Source of the DNA: Amycolatopsis sp. NBC_01480
GTDB taxonomy: Bacteria; Actinomycetota; Actinomycetes; Mycobacteriales; Pseudonocardiaceae
Assembly (NCBI RefSeq): GCF_036227205.1
Contig: NZ_CP109442.1
Location: 3,286,001-3,350,000 of the forward strand
Reading direction: 5' to 3'
Length of the DNA: 64,000 bases
The notes beneath the pieces were generated by a model. That model saw only the letters and a program-made list of their open reading frames with translations. It made no database searches and had not been told where the DNA came from. The stretch's first letter is position 1; every line of letters starts with the position of its first letter. The position numbers were made by a program, and so were the translations under genes. Of the stretch, positions 1 through 8,635 are shown piece by piece.

Positions 1-1
1 G

Positions 2-640
2 CTCCAGGCGAAAAGCCTGTTCGACAACGGCAATTCACAGTTGTCCCAGCTGGGTGAGCTGTGGACGTACCCCACGCTCGGCGGCGGCGAATGGTGGCGG
101 ATCTTCACCAACGGCTTCCTGCACTACGGGCCCATCCACATCGCGGCGAACATGTTCTCGCTGTGGATGATGGGCCGGGCGCTGGAGCAGGTCTTCGGCC
201 GCACGCGTTATATCGCGCTGTACTTCATTTCGATGCTCGGCGCGTCCACGTCGGTGCTGCTGTTCGACGCGCCCAACCGGCCGTCCGCGGGCGCTTCGGG
301 CGCGTTGTTCGGGCTGATGGGCTGCTACGCGGTCATCGTGCTGAAGCTCAAGCTGAACCCGTCCGGCCTGCTGATCACGCTGGCGATCAACGCCTACATC
401 ACGTTCTCGATCCCGAACATCTCGATCCTCGCGCACGTGGGAGGGCTGGTCACGGGCGCGCTGGTCGCTGTGGCGTTCCTGTACGCGCCGGACCGCAACC
501 GCGTGCGGTGGCAGACGGCCGGGGCGGTAATCCTGGTGGTCGCGTTCATCGGCTTGCTGGTCTACCGCGGCGCGCAGATCCCGTCGCTCGACTGCCAGCT
601 TTCGCTGGTCCGCGGGACCGAGTCGTACGTCTGCGGTTAG
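2..640 (+). CDS. Rhomboid-family intramembrane serine protease (5' end outside window)
   Basis: The frame is open from the window edge, so the N-terminus is missing; about 212 residues are visible. Several membrane segments are present. The rhomboid signature GASGALFG holds the catalytic serine, and a later HVGG in a membrane helix supplies the histidine of the Ser-His dyad. An early helix with HIAANM matches the HxxxN region of rhomboids. The family cleaves membrane proteins within or beside transmembrane helices. The stop codon overlaps the stop of the convergent PH-domain gene in the 4-base TTAG. In related genomes a cyclophilin gene often lies upstream, which cannot be seen here. Family is clear; substrate unknown. 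Confidence 0.93.
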   Translation, partial: LQAKSLFDNGNSQLSQLGELWTYPTLGGGEWWRIFTNGFLHYGPIHIAANMFSLWMMGRALEQVFGRTRYIALYFISMLGASTSVLLFDAPNRPSAGASGALFGLMGCYAVIVLKLKLNPSGLLITLAINAYITFSIPNISILAHVGGLVTGALVAVAFLYAPDRNRVRWQTAGAVILVVAFIGLLVYRGAQIPSLDCQLSLVRGTESYVCG

Positions 641-1056
641 CGCGTGCCACGCAGGGCGCTGAGGACGTCCATCACGTCACGGGGGTCCTCGCCGAGCTCA
701 AGGCGCCCGAAGACGTAGAGCTGGTCGCCGTGCTCCAGTTCCAGCGTCACGCCGTCGCGGCCCATCCGGCGGGTGGTGCGCAGCTTGGTCGAGGTCTCGG
801 CCCAGGGCAGCCGGTGCGTGCCGCTGAGCGTGCGGGCCACCAGGCCCTCGGCGTCGACCGCCAGGCGCGGCCGCACGAGGCTCCAGTGGACGGCGAACCC
901 GCCGACGGCCAGCATCGCGACGCCCAGGAGCACCGCGCCCTTGCCGTCGCCGAAGACCAGGTCGGTCACCGCGCCGACCAGCAGGAGTGCGGCGACGGCC
1001 CAGGCCAGTACCACAAGCGACCGGCGCGGTGCCCACGAGGTGGGGTAGTTATCCAC
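637..1056 (-). CDS. PH domain-containing membrane protein (Rv0010c-like)
   Basis: 139 residues. Two hydrophobic helices near residues 13-31 and 38-58 anchor the protein, followed by a short beta-rich bacterial PH-type domain (RLAVDAEGLVAR, then LELEHGDQLYVFGRLELG). Function is unknown, but the gene sits beside crgA as in mycobacteria, which points to the conserved origin-proximal neighbourhood. The GTG start at 1056 begins MDNYPTSW and overlaps a perfect DnaA box. No strong Shine-Dalgarno sequence is visible. Convergent with the rhomboid gene. Confidence 0.85.
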   Translation of the reverse strand: MDNYPTSWAPRRSLVVLAWAVAALLLVGAVTDLVFGDGKGAVLLGVAMLAVGGFAVHWSLVRPRLAVDAEGLVARTLSGTHRLPWAETSTKLRTTRRMGRDGVTLELEHGDQLYVFGRLELGEDPRDVMDVLSALRGTR

Positions 1057-1070
1057 AGAGGTTATCCACA
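1049..1070 (+). promoter_or_regulatory. Pair of perfect DnaA boxes at the PH-domain gene start
   Basis: TTATCCACA occurs twice in direct orientation at 1049-1057 and 1062-1070, starts 13 bp apart. Each copy matches the bacterial DnaA-box consensus exactly. The first copy covers the GTG start of the PH-domain gene. The position fits the origin-proximal gene order, but this is not the dnaA-dnaN spacer, so an auxiliary titration site or DnaA-controlled promoter is more likely than oriC itself. Confidence 0.7.
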
Positions 1071-1126
1071 GTGGGGATGACTCACACCGGTGTAATTCGG
1101 TGTCAAGCCGCCGTCCGGAGTAATGG

Positions 1127-1393
1127 TCAGCGCCAGCGCATCGTCATCAGCAGGCCGACGATCATCGCGGCGAAGCCGATCGCGAAGTTCCAGTTGCCCA
1201 GGTCGTTGAGAAACGGAATCTTGGGACCGGCGATGTAGTTCACGATGAGCCAGAGCAGCCCGATCACCATGAGACCGAACATGACGATCTTGTAGAACAG
1301 GTTCGACGGGCCCGCGGCCTTGACCTTCACCGGCGTACGGCGATCGGCAGGCGGGGTGTACGCGGTCTTCTTGCGGACCTTGGACTTCGGCAT
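1127..1393 (-). CDS. crgA: Cell division protein CrgA
   Basis: 88 residues starting MPKSKVRKK. A basic N-terminus is followed by two transmembrane helices (about 33-53 and 66-85) and the short C-terminal end MRWR, the standard CrgA layout. CrgA is a septal membrane protein that interacts with FtsZ, FtsQ and penicillin-binding proteins and helps coordinate septation in actinomycetes. The ATG at 1393 follows an AGGAA ribosome site; the open frame upstream of it lacks family similarity. A small hairpin (ACACCG/CGGTGT, 1084-1103) separates it from the PH-domain gene. Confidence 0.95.
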   Translation of the reverse strand: MPKSKVRKKTAYTPPADRRTPVKVKAAGPSNLFYKIVMFGLMVIGLLWLIVNYIAGPKIPFLNDLGNWNFAIGFAAMIVGLLMTMRWR

Positions 1394-1607
1394 CGTGTTC
1401 CTCGCGTGCTGTTCGGGCTCTCCTGGTGGCGGTGCCTGATCCGCGGGGTTCCCCGCTGTCGGGTTGCGCAACCAGCGCCACGTGGACACGTTAACGTAAA
1501 CGACGGCTCCAGAGCACTGGGCGGGAGCGGTCGGATTTCCGGACTGTGACAACAGCGCCACCTAGCGTTCCTCACGGGGTGCGACGCCGGGCGCGAGAGG
1601 AGCTTGC
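1394..1607. promoter_or_regulatory. Divergent crgA / sortase promoter region
   Basis: The 214 bp between the divergent genes hold several short palindromes: GCGGGG-TT-CCCCGC (1443-1456), GGTTGCGCAACC (1462-1473) and ACGTTAACGT (1488-1497). The last lies in the most AT-rich stretch and is the likeliest core for the crgA promoter. No regulator can be assigned. AGAGGAG just before 1608 is the ribosome site of the sortase gene. Confidence 0.35.
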
Positions 1608-2909
1608 GTGGGAACGCAGGATTGGCCGGGCGAAGACCGCCCGCGGCGCTCCGGGCCTGGGCCGGACGGCCAGGGACGACGTCGCCCGCCCGGCCCCGAC
1701 GGAGCCGGCAGACCCCGCAGGCAGCCCCCCGGTGAACCACCGCCGAGAACCCCGCCGTCCGGCTCGCCGCAGCCGAGGGCCCAGCGCCCCGGCGTGCCCG
1801 GCGAGCCCCCGCGACGGCAGCCCGATCCGCGGAGATCACCCGAACAGAGCAGGGGCGGACGGCCCGTGGACCCGAACCGGGCCCAGCCGAGCCGGCCGCG
1901 GCGTGCCGATGACCCGAACCAGGCGCGGTCCGAAGACCCGGCCCGGGCGCGGCCGACCGAGCAGCTGCGCCGTCCCGGCACCGGCCCGGACCCGCGGCGC
2001 CGTCCGCCGCGGCCCGGCCTGGCGAACCAGGAGACCGAGGTCTTCGAGGCGGTCAAGGCCGGCGGCGGCACGGCGCTGAAGGAGAAGCCGGAGCCCGCGC
2101 CGCTCGGCAAGGGCGGCGTCGCGATCCGGACCGCCGGCGAGGTGCTGATCACCCTCGGCCTGATCGTCCTGTTGTTCATGGTTTACGAGGTCTACGTGAC
2201 CGACCTGTTCTCGGCCGAGAAGCAGTCCGTGGCCAGCGACCAGCTGCAGGGCGACTGGGCCAAGGACCGCACGCTGCACCCCGAGCTGGTGGACGGCAAG
2301 GCGTTCGCCCGGATCCACATCCCCAGCTTCGGCGCGGACTTCAACTTCACCATCCAGGAGGGCACCGGCGAGGACTCGCTCGCCGTCGGCCCCGGCCACT
2401 ACAAGGGCACGGCGCTGCCCGGCGAGCCCGGCAACTTCGGCATCGCGGGCCACCGCGTCGGCAAGGGCGCGCCGTTCAACGACCTGGACAACCTGAGCTC
2501 CTGCGACCAGATCGTGATCGAGACGGCGACCGACTTCTTCATCTACAAGGTGCTGCCCTACGACGACGAGATGAGCGGCTGGGCCAGCGGCAAGGGCGCG
2601 CAGCCCGCGTGCAAGGGCGTGCCGACGCTGCGCGACCCGAGCATCGCGGGCGGCGGCGCCTACGACCAGACGTTCGGCCGCAAGGTGGTGCTGCCCAGCC
2701 AGGGCGACGCCGTGAACCCGGTGCCGTACAAGCCGTCCGACGTGCTGCCCAAGGCTCAGGAGGCCTCGCTGCTCACGCTCACCACCTGCCACCCGCAGTT
2801 CTCCGCGAAGCAGCGGCTGATCATCACCTCCGTGCTCACGCAGCAGGTGCCGAAGTCGCAGGTCTCCGACTACACGAAGCTGCTCCAACAGATCGGCGGT
2901 GCCGCCTGA
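1608..2909 (+). CDS. Class E sortase
   Basis: 433 residues. A long Pro/Arg-rich cytoplasmic N-terminal tail (about 1-170) precedes one transmembrane helix near 175-195 and the extracellular sortase domain. Catalytic features are visible: GIAGHR with the histidine, TLTTC with the cysteine, and QRLIITS with the arginine. Class E sortases anchor LAxTG-type proteins to peptidoglycan. GTG start, preceded by AGAGGAG. The stop overlaps the next start (TGATG), so the small membrane protein is translationally coupled. The unusually long disordered N-terminus is a feature of actinomycete homologues and a possible kinase target. Confidence 0.92.
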   Translation: MGTQDWPGEDRPRRSGPGPDGQGRRRPPGPDGAGRPRRQPPGEPPPRTPPSGSPQPRAQRPGVPGEPPRRQPDPRRSPEQSRGGRPVDPNRAQPSRPRRADDPNQARSEDPARARPTEQLRRPGTGPDPRRRPPRPGLANQETEVFEAVKAGGGTALKEKPEPAPLGKGGVAIRTAGEVLITLGLIVLLFMVYEVYVTDLFSAEKQSVASDQLQGDWAKDRTLHPELVDGKAFARIHIPSFGADFNFTIQEGTGEDSLAVGPGHYKGTALPGEPGNFGIAGHRVGKGAPFNDLDNLSSCDQIVIETATDFFIYKVLPYDDEMSGWASGKGAQPACKGVPTLRDPSIAGGGAYDQTFGRKVVLPSQGDAVNPVPYKPSDVLPKAQEASLLTLTTCHPQFSAKQRLIITSVLTQQVPKSQVSDYTKLLQQIGGAA

Positions 2910-3067
2910 TGTACGGCTGGATCTGGCGGCACCTGCCCGGCCCGTTCGCGGCGAAGCTGACCCTCGCCGTAGTGCTGGTGCTGGGCGTGGTCGCGTTGCT
3001 GATGTTCGTGATCTTCCCGTGGATCGACCCGCTGCTGTGGTTCAACGACGTCGCGGTCAACAACTGA
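2909..3067 (+). CDS. Small membrane protein coupled to the sortase
   Basis: 52 residues with a single strongly hydrophobic segment (about 17-39) and a Trp/Pro-rich end. The ATG overlaps the sortase stop as TGATG, which supports translation as a second cistron. I do not recognise a named family. A sortase partner or membrane stabiliser is a guess from position only. Confidence 0.7.
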   Translation: MYGWIWRHLPGPFAAKLTLAVVLVLGVVALLMFVIFPWIDPLLWFNDVAVNN

Positions 3068-4059
3068 GGTTCGGCGTTTTCCTCGTCTCCGGGCGGTTTC
3101 CGGGGCAGGCGGACGCCGACGTACTGCGCCGGACCGTCCGCGCCGCGGAGGCCGCCGAGGCGGCGGGGTTCGACGACGTGTGGCTCGCGGAGCACCACTT
3201 CATGCCGTACGGCGTCTGCCCCTCGGCCGTCACGCTCGCCGGGCACGTGCTGGGCCGGACCTCGCGCGTTGACGTCGGCACGGCGGTGAGCGTTCTGTCC
3301 ACGGCGCACCCGGTGGCGCTGGCGGAGCAGTGGTCGATGCTCGACGCCGTGTCCGGCGGGCGGCTGCGGGTCGGCGTCGGGCGCGGTGGGCCGTGGCGGG
3401 ATCTGGAGGTGTTCGGCACCGGGCTGGCACGGTACGAGAACGGTTTCGCCGAGTCGCTGGACCTGCTGCTGTCGGCGATGGCCGGCGGTGGCGTGCGTGC
3501 GGACGGCGAGCATTTCGCGTTCCGGGAGGTGCCGTTCGTGCCCCGGCCGGAGCGTCGGCCGCGGCTGGTGGTCGCCTGCGGCGGACCGGATTCCGGCGCC
3601 GTGCGGCTGGCTGCCGAGCGCGGATTGCCGATGCTGCTGGGCCTACACGCGGACGACGCGGAGAAGGCCGCCACAGTCGAGGCTTACGGCGCGCCCGCGG
3701 AGCACGTTTCGACGGTGCTGTGCCAGGTCGGTGCGGACGCGGCCGGCGTGGTGCGGCGAGCGCTGCCCGGCTGGCTGGCCGACGGCCTCGGCGCGCACGT
3801 GACGGTGGACGGCAGGCCCGGCCCGTCGCGCGATCCGGTCGAGTACACCGAGCGGCTGTGCGCGATCCACCCCGTCGGCGACCCGGCCCACTGCGTGGCG
3901 ACGCTGGAAACGAGCCTCCGGCGTACCGGCGTCGCCCACGTGGGGATGTTCGTGGAGGCGTCCGGCACGCCGGAGGGCACGTGCGAAAACATCGCGCGGA
4001 TCGGCGCCGAGGTGCTGCCCGCGCTACGGGGTCAGCAGTCCCTGAGTTCCGGGCTCTGA
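3037..4059 (+). CDS. LLM-class flavin-dependent oxidoreductase
   Basis: About 340 residues of luciferase-like TIM barrel: FGVFLVSG at the first strand, DVWLAEHHF, GTAVSVLSTAHPVALAEQWSMLD and GRLRVGVGRGG are classic for the bacterial luciferase-like family, which uses reduced flavin (FMN or F420). Substrate unknown. The start is uncertain: GTG at 3037 overlaps the upstream small gene by 31 bp, while CTG at 3064 would give a protein beginning right at the first conserved strand. Neither has a clear ribosome site, so coupling to the upstream cistrons is likely. The 3' end overlaps the convergent gene by 28 bp. Confidence 0.88.
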   Translation: MVQRRRGQQLRFGVFLVSGRFPGQADADVLRRTVRAAEAAEAAGFDDVWLAEHHFMPYGVCPSAVTLAGHVLGRTSRVDVGTAVSVLSTAHPVALAEQWSMLDAVSGGRLRVGVGRGGPWRDLEVFGTGLARYENGFAESLDLLLSAMAGGGVRADGEHFAFREVPFVPRPERRPRLVVACGGPDSGAVRLAAERGLPMLLGLHADDAEKAATVEAYGAPAEHVSTVLCQVGADAAGVVRRALPGWLADGLGAHVTVDGRPGPSRDPVEYTERLCAIHPVGDPAHCVATLETSLRRTGVAHVGMFVEASGTPEGTCENIARIGAEVLPALRGQQSLSSGL

Positions 4060-4424
4060 TTCAGCAGCTGGCCGCGCGGCGAGACGAACGCGCGGTAGCG
4101 GTCGCCGTCCAGCTCGGACGAGCGGAAAACGGCCACCCGGTGGCAGTTCTGGAAGGCCAGCTTCACGCCGAAGTGCCGCTCCAGGCCGCCGCGGATGGCG
4201 TCGGAGGCAAGTGCCCGCAGCAGCTGCCCGCGGGCGGTCTCGTCCGGGGGCGGGGTCTCGTTGTCGGCGAACCCGTCCGTGGCGCCGTCGGCCTCGGCGA
4301 TCACGCCGGTGATCACCTCCCACGCGTAGGGCAGGGACTCCCGCACGCAGGCCACGAACTCCGCGTCGGAGACCTCCCCGCGCTCGGCCTTTTCCAGCAG
4401 CGCGGGCGATACGTCCAGAGACAA
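4032..4424 (-). CDS. SCO5389-family protein
   Basis: Conserved actinobacterial protein of about 130 residues containing LRALASDAIRGGLERHFGV, KLAFQNCHRVAVF and the C-terminal RGQLLNQSPELRDC, all typical of the SCO5389 family. Molecular function is unknown. I prefer the TTG start at 4424 (MSLDVSPALLEKAE, as in homologues) because GGAGG lies 5 bases upstream; an ATG at 4436 would add four residues. Confidence 0.85.
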   Translation of the reverse strand: MSLDVSPALLEKAERGEVSDAEFVACVRESLPYAWEVITGVIAEADGATDGFADNETPPPDETARGQLLRALASDAIRGGLERHFGVKLAFQNCHRVAVFRSSELDGDRYRAFVSPRGQLLNQSPELRDC

Positions 4425-4516
4425 GAGAACCTCCATGGTCAGTGGGTCCTTTCCTGGCTACCGTCCGGGCCGTCCGCGCCACAAGAGAAAACGATGTTCA
4501 TCACCACTTCGGTGGA

Positions 4517-5251
4517 CTACTCCCACCGGAACAGCCGTACCGCCAGCGCCGTTCCGCCGAGCGCGAACAGGGCCAGCACGACGAACTGCAGCGGCTGAAC
4601 GCCGTTGCCCACCCAGGCGTCCTGCAGCGGTTGTGTGCCCGGCGGGATGTACGCGCCGATCCGCTGGACCACGGCGGGCAGCAGCGGCCGCGGCAGGTAG
4701 ACGCCGCCGAGGAACATGATCGGGAAATACGCGACCATCGCGAGCCCGCCCGCGCCTTTGCCGGTCCGCGCGAGGGACGCGGCGATCAGGCCGATCGCGA
4801 ACACCGAAACCAGCCCGAGCGCCAGCGTGAGCAGGAACGTCAGCGGGTGGCGCGGCATCGGCACATCGAACGCGACGTGGCCGACCACCAGCAGGACCGC
4901 GATGCCCGCGAGCGCCACCACGGCGTGGATCACGAGCTGGGCCAGCAGCAGGTACGAGGGCGGCACGGGTGTGGTGGCGAGGCGGCGGAGCACGCCCTGC
5001 TCGCGGTACGTGGCGATGGCGCCGGGGGCGACCTGGAGGCCGAGCATCGCGATCGCGATGACCACCAGCGAGGGCACGAACAGGTCGACGAAGCGGTAGC
5101 CGCCGGTGATGTCGCTCGGCTTGGTGAAGCCTGGGATCAGGCCGACGGCGAGCAGCACCGTGGCGGGCAGCAGGATGCCGAGCACCGCCCACATCGGCGT
5201 GCGGAGGAACAGTTTCGTCTCGGTGGCGACGAGCTTGGTGAACGTGGGCAC
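4517..5251 (-). CDS. ABC-2 type transporter permease
   Basis: 244 residues with about six membrane helices, matching the ABC-2 permease layout of daunorubicin-resistance-type exporters. Helix ends such as VPSLVVIAIAMLGLQVAPGAIATYREQGVLRRLATTP include the conserved cytoplasmic YREQGVLRRL loop that contacts the ATPase. GTG start with AGGAGAAACCC just upstream. Second gene after the ATPase (16 bp gap). The pair probably exports a hydrophobic compound or antibiotic; substrate unknown. Confidence 0.9.
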   Translation of the reverse strand: MPTFTKLVATETKLFLRTPMWAVLGILLPATVLLAVGLIPGFTKPSDITGGYRFVDLFVPSLVVIAIAMLGLQVAPGAIATYREQGVLRRLATTPVPPSYLLLAQLVIHAVVALAGIAVLLVVGHVAFDVPMPRHPLTFLLTLALGLVSVFAIGLIAASLARTGKGAGGLAMVAYFPIMFLGGVYLPRPLLPAVVQRIGAYIPPGTQPLQDAWVGNGVQPLQFVVLALFALGGTALAVRLFRWE

Positions 5252-5267
5252 GGGTTTCTCCTGGTTC

Positions 5268-5978
5268 TCAGTCGCGGCCGGTGAGGGTGACGAACGCGTC
5301 GTCCAAAGTGGACTTTCCAGTGGTGCCGAGCAGCTCGGCGGGCGCGCCGGTGGCGACCACCCGGCCGGCGTCGAAGACCGCGACGCGGTCGCAGAGCCGC
5401 TCGGCCTCGTCCATGAAGTGGGTGACGAGCAGGACGGTCACACCGCTTTCGCGCACGCCTTCGACGAGCTTCCAGGTGTCACGGCGGGCGTGCGGGTCGA
5501 GGCCCGTGGTGAGCTCGTCGAGGATGGCGACCTCGGGCCGGCCGATCAGCGCGAGCGCGATGGACACGCGCTGCTTCAGCCCGCCGGACAGCCGGCCGAA
5601 GTACGTGCGCTGGTGCTCCTCGAGCGAGAGCCGCCGCAGCAAGCTGTCGACGTCCGCGGGATCCCGGTAGAACGACGCGAACAGCTCGAGCGCCTCGCGC
5701 ACCCGCAGCTTTTCCGGCAGCCGGCTTTCCTGCAGCTGGACGCCGACGCGCCGGCGCAGCTCGTCGCGATCGCGCACCGGGTCGAGGCCCAGCACGGAAA
5801 TCGTGCCGGCGTCGGCGGTGCGCAGACCCTGGAGGCATTCGACGGTGGTGGTCTTCCCAGCGCCGTTGGTGCCGAGGATCCCGAAGATCTCGCCGCGCTC
5901 GACGGTGAACGAAACCCCGTCGACCGCGACCCGGTTCCCGTACCGCTTGGTCAGCTCGGTGACTTCGATGAGTGGCAT
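5268..5978 (-). CDS. ABC transporter ATP-binding protein (exporter type)
   Basis: 236 residues starting MPLIEVTELTKRYG. Walker A GTNGAGKTT, signature LSGGLKQR, Walker B VAILDELTTGLD and the H-loop VTHFMDEAE are intact. The DrrA-like architecture, with the downstream ABC-2 permease, indicates a drug or lipid exporter. No convincing ribosome site precedes ATG 5978, so the mRNA may be leaderless; the histidine kinase gene diverges from the same 173-bp spacer, suggesting the kinase-regulator pair controls it. Confidence 0.92.
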   Translation of the reverse strand: MPLIEVTELTKRYGNRVAVDGVSFTVERGEIFGILGTNGAGKTTTVECLQGLRTADAGTISVLGLDPVRDRDELRRRVGVQLQESRLPEKLRVREALELFASFYRDPADVDSLLRRLSLEEHQRTYFGRLSGGLKQRVSIALALIGRPEVAILDELTTGLDPHARRDTWKLVEGVRESGVTVLLVTHFMDEAERLCDRVAVFDAGRVVATGAPAELLGTTGKSTLDDAFVTLTGRD

Positions 5979-6151
5979 GCGGAAAACGCTAGAAGCCCGC
6001 GGCGCCCGGCAGAATGATGGTAAAACACCAGCTCGGGTGGGGTTTTGCTGACGCGGGGGTGGGTCCAGCACCACCCTCGTCGGGAGGCTCGGGCCACTGC
6101 GCTTCGCCGCCTCGAACGGTCAGACTGAGCACGGTGGGAGGAGGGATCTTG

Positions 6152-7987
6152 ATGGCGTATCCGACGGCGGTGCGGCGGGCGTTCGCCTTGGCCGGGCTCG
6201 CGTTGCTGAGCTGGCTCGACGTGCTGGTGGAGCTGGTCACGTTCGTGCTGCTGTGCGTCGGGCTGGTCTTCTTCCTGCCGTCGGCCATCCTCTGGGCGCG
6301 CGGGCGGTCCCGGCGGACCCGGGCGCTGGCCGGATCGTGGTGCGGCGTCGAGGTCCCGAGCCCGTACCGGCCGGAGCCGCCGGCGCCGGAACGGGAGCGC
6401 GACGGCTGGTACCGCGACGGGAACCAGCTGTTCCGGCGGTCGTGGTGGATCCGGGTCAACCGGCGGATCAACTGGGTGCTGGAGGATCCCGCGGTCGGGC
6501 GGGAACTGGTGTGGCAGCTGGTCAATCCGCTCGCCGGGCTGGTGCTCGTGCCGGCCGCGGTGCTGTGCGGCCCCCGCGCGCTGCGGGCTTACGGCCGGTG
6601 GACGCGACGGTGGCTGGGATCCCGGACGGCGCGGCCGCGGGGACGGTGGCTCCACCGGCACTCCGAGTCGCTCGGCCACCAGATCGGGATCCTCGTGCTG
6701 GGCCTGATCCACCTCGTGCTGGCGTTCGCGCAGCTGGTGGCCCTGCCGTTCTTCCCGTCGGTGGTGGTGGCGGGCCGGGCGGTGCCCGACACCGCCCGCC
6801 GCGAGATCCACAACTGGACGGGCATCCGGATCCCCCGGCCGTACCTGCCGCCCCCGCCGCTGCCCGTCCCGCGGGCCGACGGGCTGTTCCAGGTGGGCAA
6901 GCAGCTGTACGAGGAGCCGTGGTGGCCGGTGCGGCGGGCGCGGTTCCGCTGGATCCTGCGCGACCCCGCGACCTGGCGCGACCTCCTCGCCGCGGTGCTC
7001 GTGCCGTTCGTTTCGGCGGTGCTGCTGATTCCCACGGTGGTGCTGACGTTCTGGGGGATCGGCGGGTTGGCGGCGTTGTGGGCGGGCCGGTTCATCAGCG
7101 GCTGGCCGGCCGCGCAGCAGGCCTCGACGCGCTACTTCGAGGTGATCGGCCTTCCCACGATCACGAGTACGGGGACGGCGCTCGCGATCACGCCGGTGGC
7201 GCTCGCGGCGTTGGTGCTCGGCCTGGCGCCGACGACTTGGCTCGCGCGGCAGCAGGCGAGGTTCGCCCGGCTGGTGCTCGGCCCGACCGAGGCGATCCGG
7301 CTGGCGCAGCGGGTACGCCGGCTGGACCAGACCCGCTCCGACGTCACCGTGGCGCAGGCCGCCGAGCTGCGGCGGATCGAGCGCGACCTGCACGACGGGA
7401 TCCAATCGCGGCTCGTGGCGATGGGCATGAAGCTGGGCGCGGTGGAAGCGCTGATCGACAGCGATCCGGCGGCGGCGAAGAAGCTGGCGGCCGACCTGCG
7501 GACCGCGTCGGCGGAGGCGTTGACGGAGCTGCGGGTGCTGGTGCGCGGGATTCACCCGCCGGTGCTTTCGGAGCGGGGCCTGCTGGACGCCGTGCGCGCG
7601 GTGGCGCTGGACAGCCCGTTGAAAACCGAGGTCACGGGCTCGCTGGCCGGCCGCGTCGAGGAGCCGGTGGAGGCGTGCGCGTACTTCGCGGTGTGCGAAC
7701 TCCTTGGCAACGCGGCAAAACACGGGGCGGCCCGGCGGGTCACGATCTCGCTGGAGCACAGCGACGGGCTGCTGCGCGTGGAGGTCGCCGACGACGGCAA
7801 GGGCGGCGCGGACGCGGCGCGCGGCTCGGGACTGCGGGGAATCGAGCGCCGGCTGGGCGGCTTCGACGGTAGGTTGACGCTCACCAGCCCGCTGGGCGGC
7901 CCGACCGTGGCGATCGTGGAGGTTCCGTGTCAGCTCGACCCCGAACCGTCGTCGCCGAAGACCAGTACCTCCTCCGAGACGGCCTGA
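6152..7987 (+). CDS. Sensor histidine kinase (NarL-type, HisKA_3) with duplicated membrane sensor domain
   Basis: 611 residues. The N-terminal membrane half contains two copies of a putative sensor module; each copy has a GxQLxxxxWWxxR segment, a W(V/I)L(R/E)DP segment and paired helices. The kinase half has the H-box RRIERDLHDG with phospho-acceptor His414, the N-box ELLGNAAKHG and a G-box ending GSGLRGIERRLGG. It would autophosphorylate and pass phosphate to the overlapping LuxR-type regulator. ATG 6152 is chosen because GGGAGGAGGG precedes it; the open frame continues upstream without similarity. Overlaps the regulator gene by 61 bp. Confidence 0.92.
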   Translation: MAYPTAVRRAFALAGLALLSWLDVLVELVTFVLLCVGLVFFLPSAILWARGRSRRTRALAGSWCGVEVPSPYRPEPPAPERERDGWYRDGNQLFRRSWWIRVNRRINWVLEDPAVGRELVWQLVNPLAGLVLVPAAVLCGPRALRAYGRWTRRWLGSRTARPRGRWLHRHSESLGHQIGILVLGLIHLVLAFAQLVALPFFPSVVVAGRAVPDTARREIHNWTGIRIPRPYLPPPPLPVPRADGLFQVGKQLYEEPWWPVRRARFRWILRDPATWRDLLAAVLVPFVSAVLLIPTVVLTFWGIGGLAALWAGRFISGWPAAQQASTRYFEVIGLPTITSTGTALAITPVALAALVLGLAPTTWLARQQARFARLVLGPTEAIRLAQRVRRLDQTRSDVTVAQAAELRRIERDLHDGIQSRLVAMGMKLGAVEALIDSDPAAAKKLAADLRTASAEALTELRVLVRGIHPPVLSERGLLDAVRAVALDSPLKTEVTGSLAGRVEEPVEACAYFAVCELLGNAAKHGAARRVTISLEHSDGLLRVEVADDGKGGADAARGSGLRGIERRLGGFDGRLTLTSPLGGPTVAIVEVPCQLDPEPSSPKTSTSSETA

Positions 7988-8583
7988 CGCACCTGCTCAC
8001 CGCGCACGGCTTCGACGTCGTCGCCGCGGTCGGCTCGGGCCCCGAGCTGGCGGCCGCGCTCCGGGAGCACCGGCCGGACGTGTCCATTGTGGACGTCCGA
8101 ATGCCGCCGACGAACACCGACGAGGGCCTCCAGGTGGCGCTGGCGGCCCGGCGCGAGAGCCCTGGCCTGCCGATCCTGGTGCTGTCGCAGCACGTCGAGC
8201 AGCTGTACGCGCGCGAACTGCTGGCCGACGGCACCGGCGCCGTCGGCTACCTGCTGAAAGACCGCGTGTTCAACGCCGCCGACTTCATCGACGCGGTCCG
8301 CCGCGTCGCCTCCGGGGGCACCGCCATGGACCCCGAGGTGATCGCGAAACTGGTGGCGGGCAACGCTTCCGACCCGTTGGCCGCGCTGACCCCGCGTGAA
8401 CGCGAGGTGCTCGCGCTGATGGCGGAGGGCTGCTCCAACGCCGCCGTCGCCGCGCGCCTGCACTTCAGCGAGGGCGCGGTCGGCAAGCACACGGCCAACA
8501 TCTTCGCGAAGCTCGGCATCGCCGCCTCGGACGACACCAACCGCCGGGTGCTGGCCGTGCTCGCGTACCTCTCGGCCGGCTGA
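7927..8583 (+). CDS. LuxR/NarL-family response regulator
   Basis: 218 residues. Receiver domain with predicted phospho-acceptor Asp56 in SIVDVRMPP and a lysine in YLLKDRV; C-terminal HTH with LTPREREVLALMAEG and AVGKHTANIFAKLGI. Starts at GTG 7927 inside the kinase gene, so the two are translationally coupled. It is the cognate regulator, and the adjacent divergent ABC exporter is its most likely target (inference from position). Confidence 0.94.
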   Translation: MSARPRTVVAEDQYLLRDGLTHLLTAHGFDVVAAVGSGPELAAALREHRPDVSIVDVRMPPTNTDEGLQVALAARRESPGLPILVLSQHVEQLYARELLADGTGAVGYLLKDRVFNAADFIDAVRRVASGGTAMDPEVIAKLVAGNASDPLAALTPREREVLALMAEGCSNAAVAARLHFSEGAVGKHTANIFAKLGIAASDDTNRRVLAVLAYLSAG

Positions 8584-8585
8584 GG

Positions 8586-8631
8586 CTCGTGAGTGTTCAT
8601 GCCGGTTAGAACCGTCATGAACACTCACGAG
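8586..8631. terminator. Convergent-junction palindrome, copy 1 (bidirectional terminator candidate)
   Basis: 46-bp near-perfect palindrome: CTCGTGAGTGTTCATG pairs with its complement at the far end, then a C/T mismatch, a CGGTT/AACCG inner stem and a 2-base AG loop. It fills the space between the stops of the response regulator (8583) and the convergent fprA gene (8636). There is no long U-tract, as is usual in GC-rich actinomycetes. A second copy lies at 40328-40373. Confidence 0.75.
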
Positions 8632-8635
8632 CAGG

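Noticed and set aside
1049..1070. Chromosomal origin of replication
   Set aside because: Only two DnaA boxes and no AT-rich unwinding region or dnaA/dnaN neighbours.
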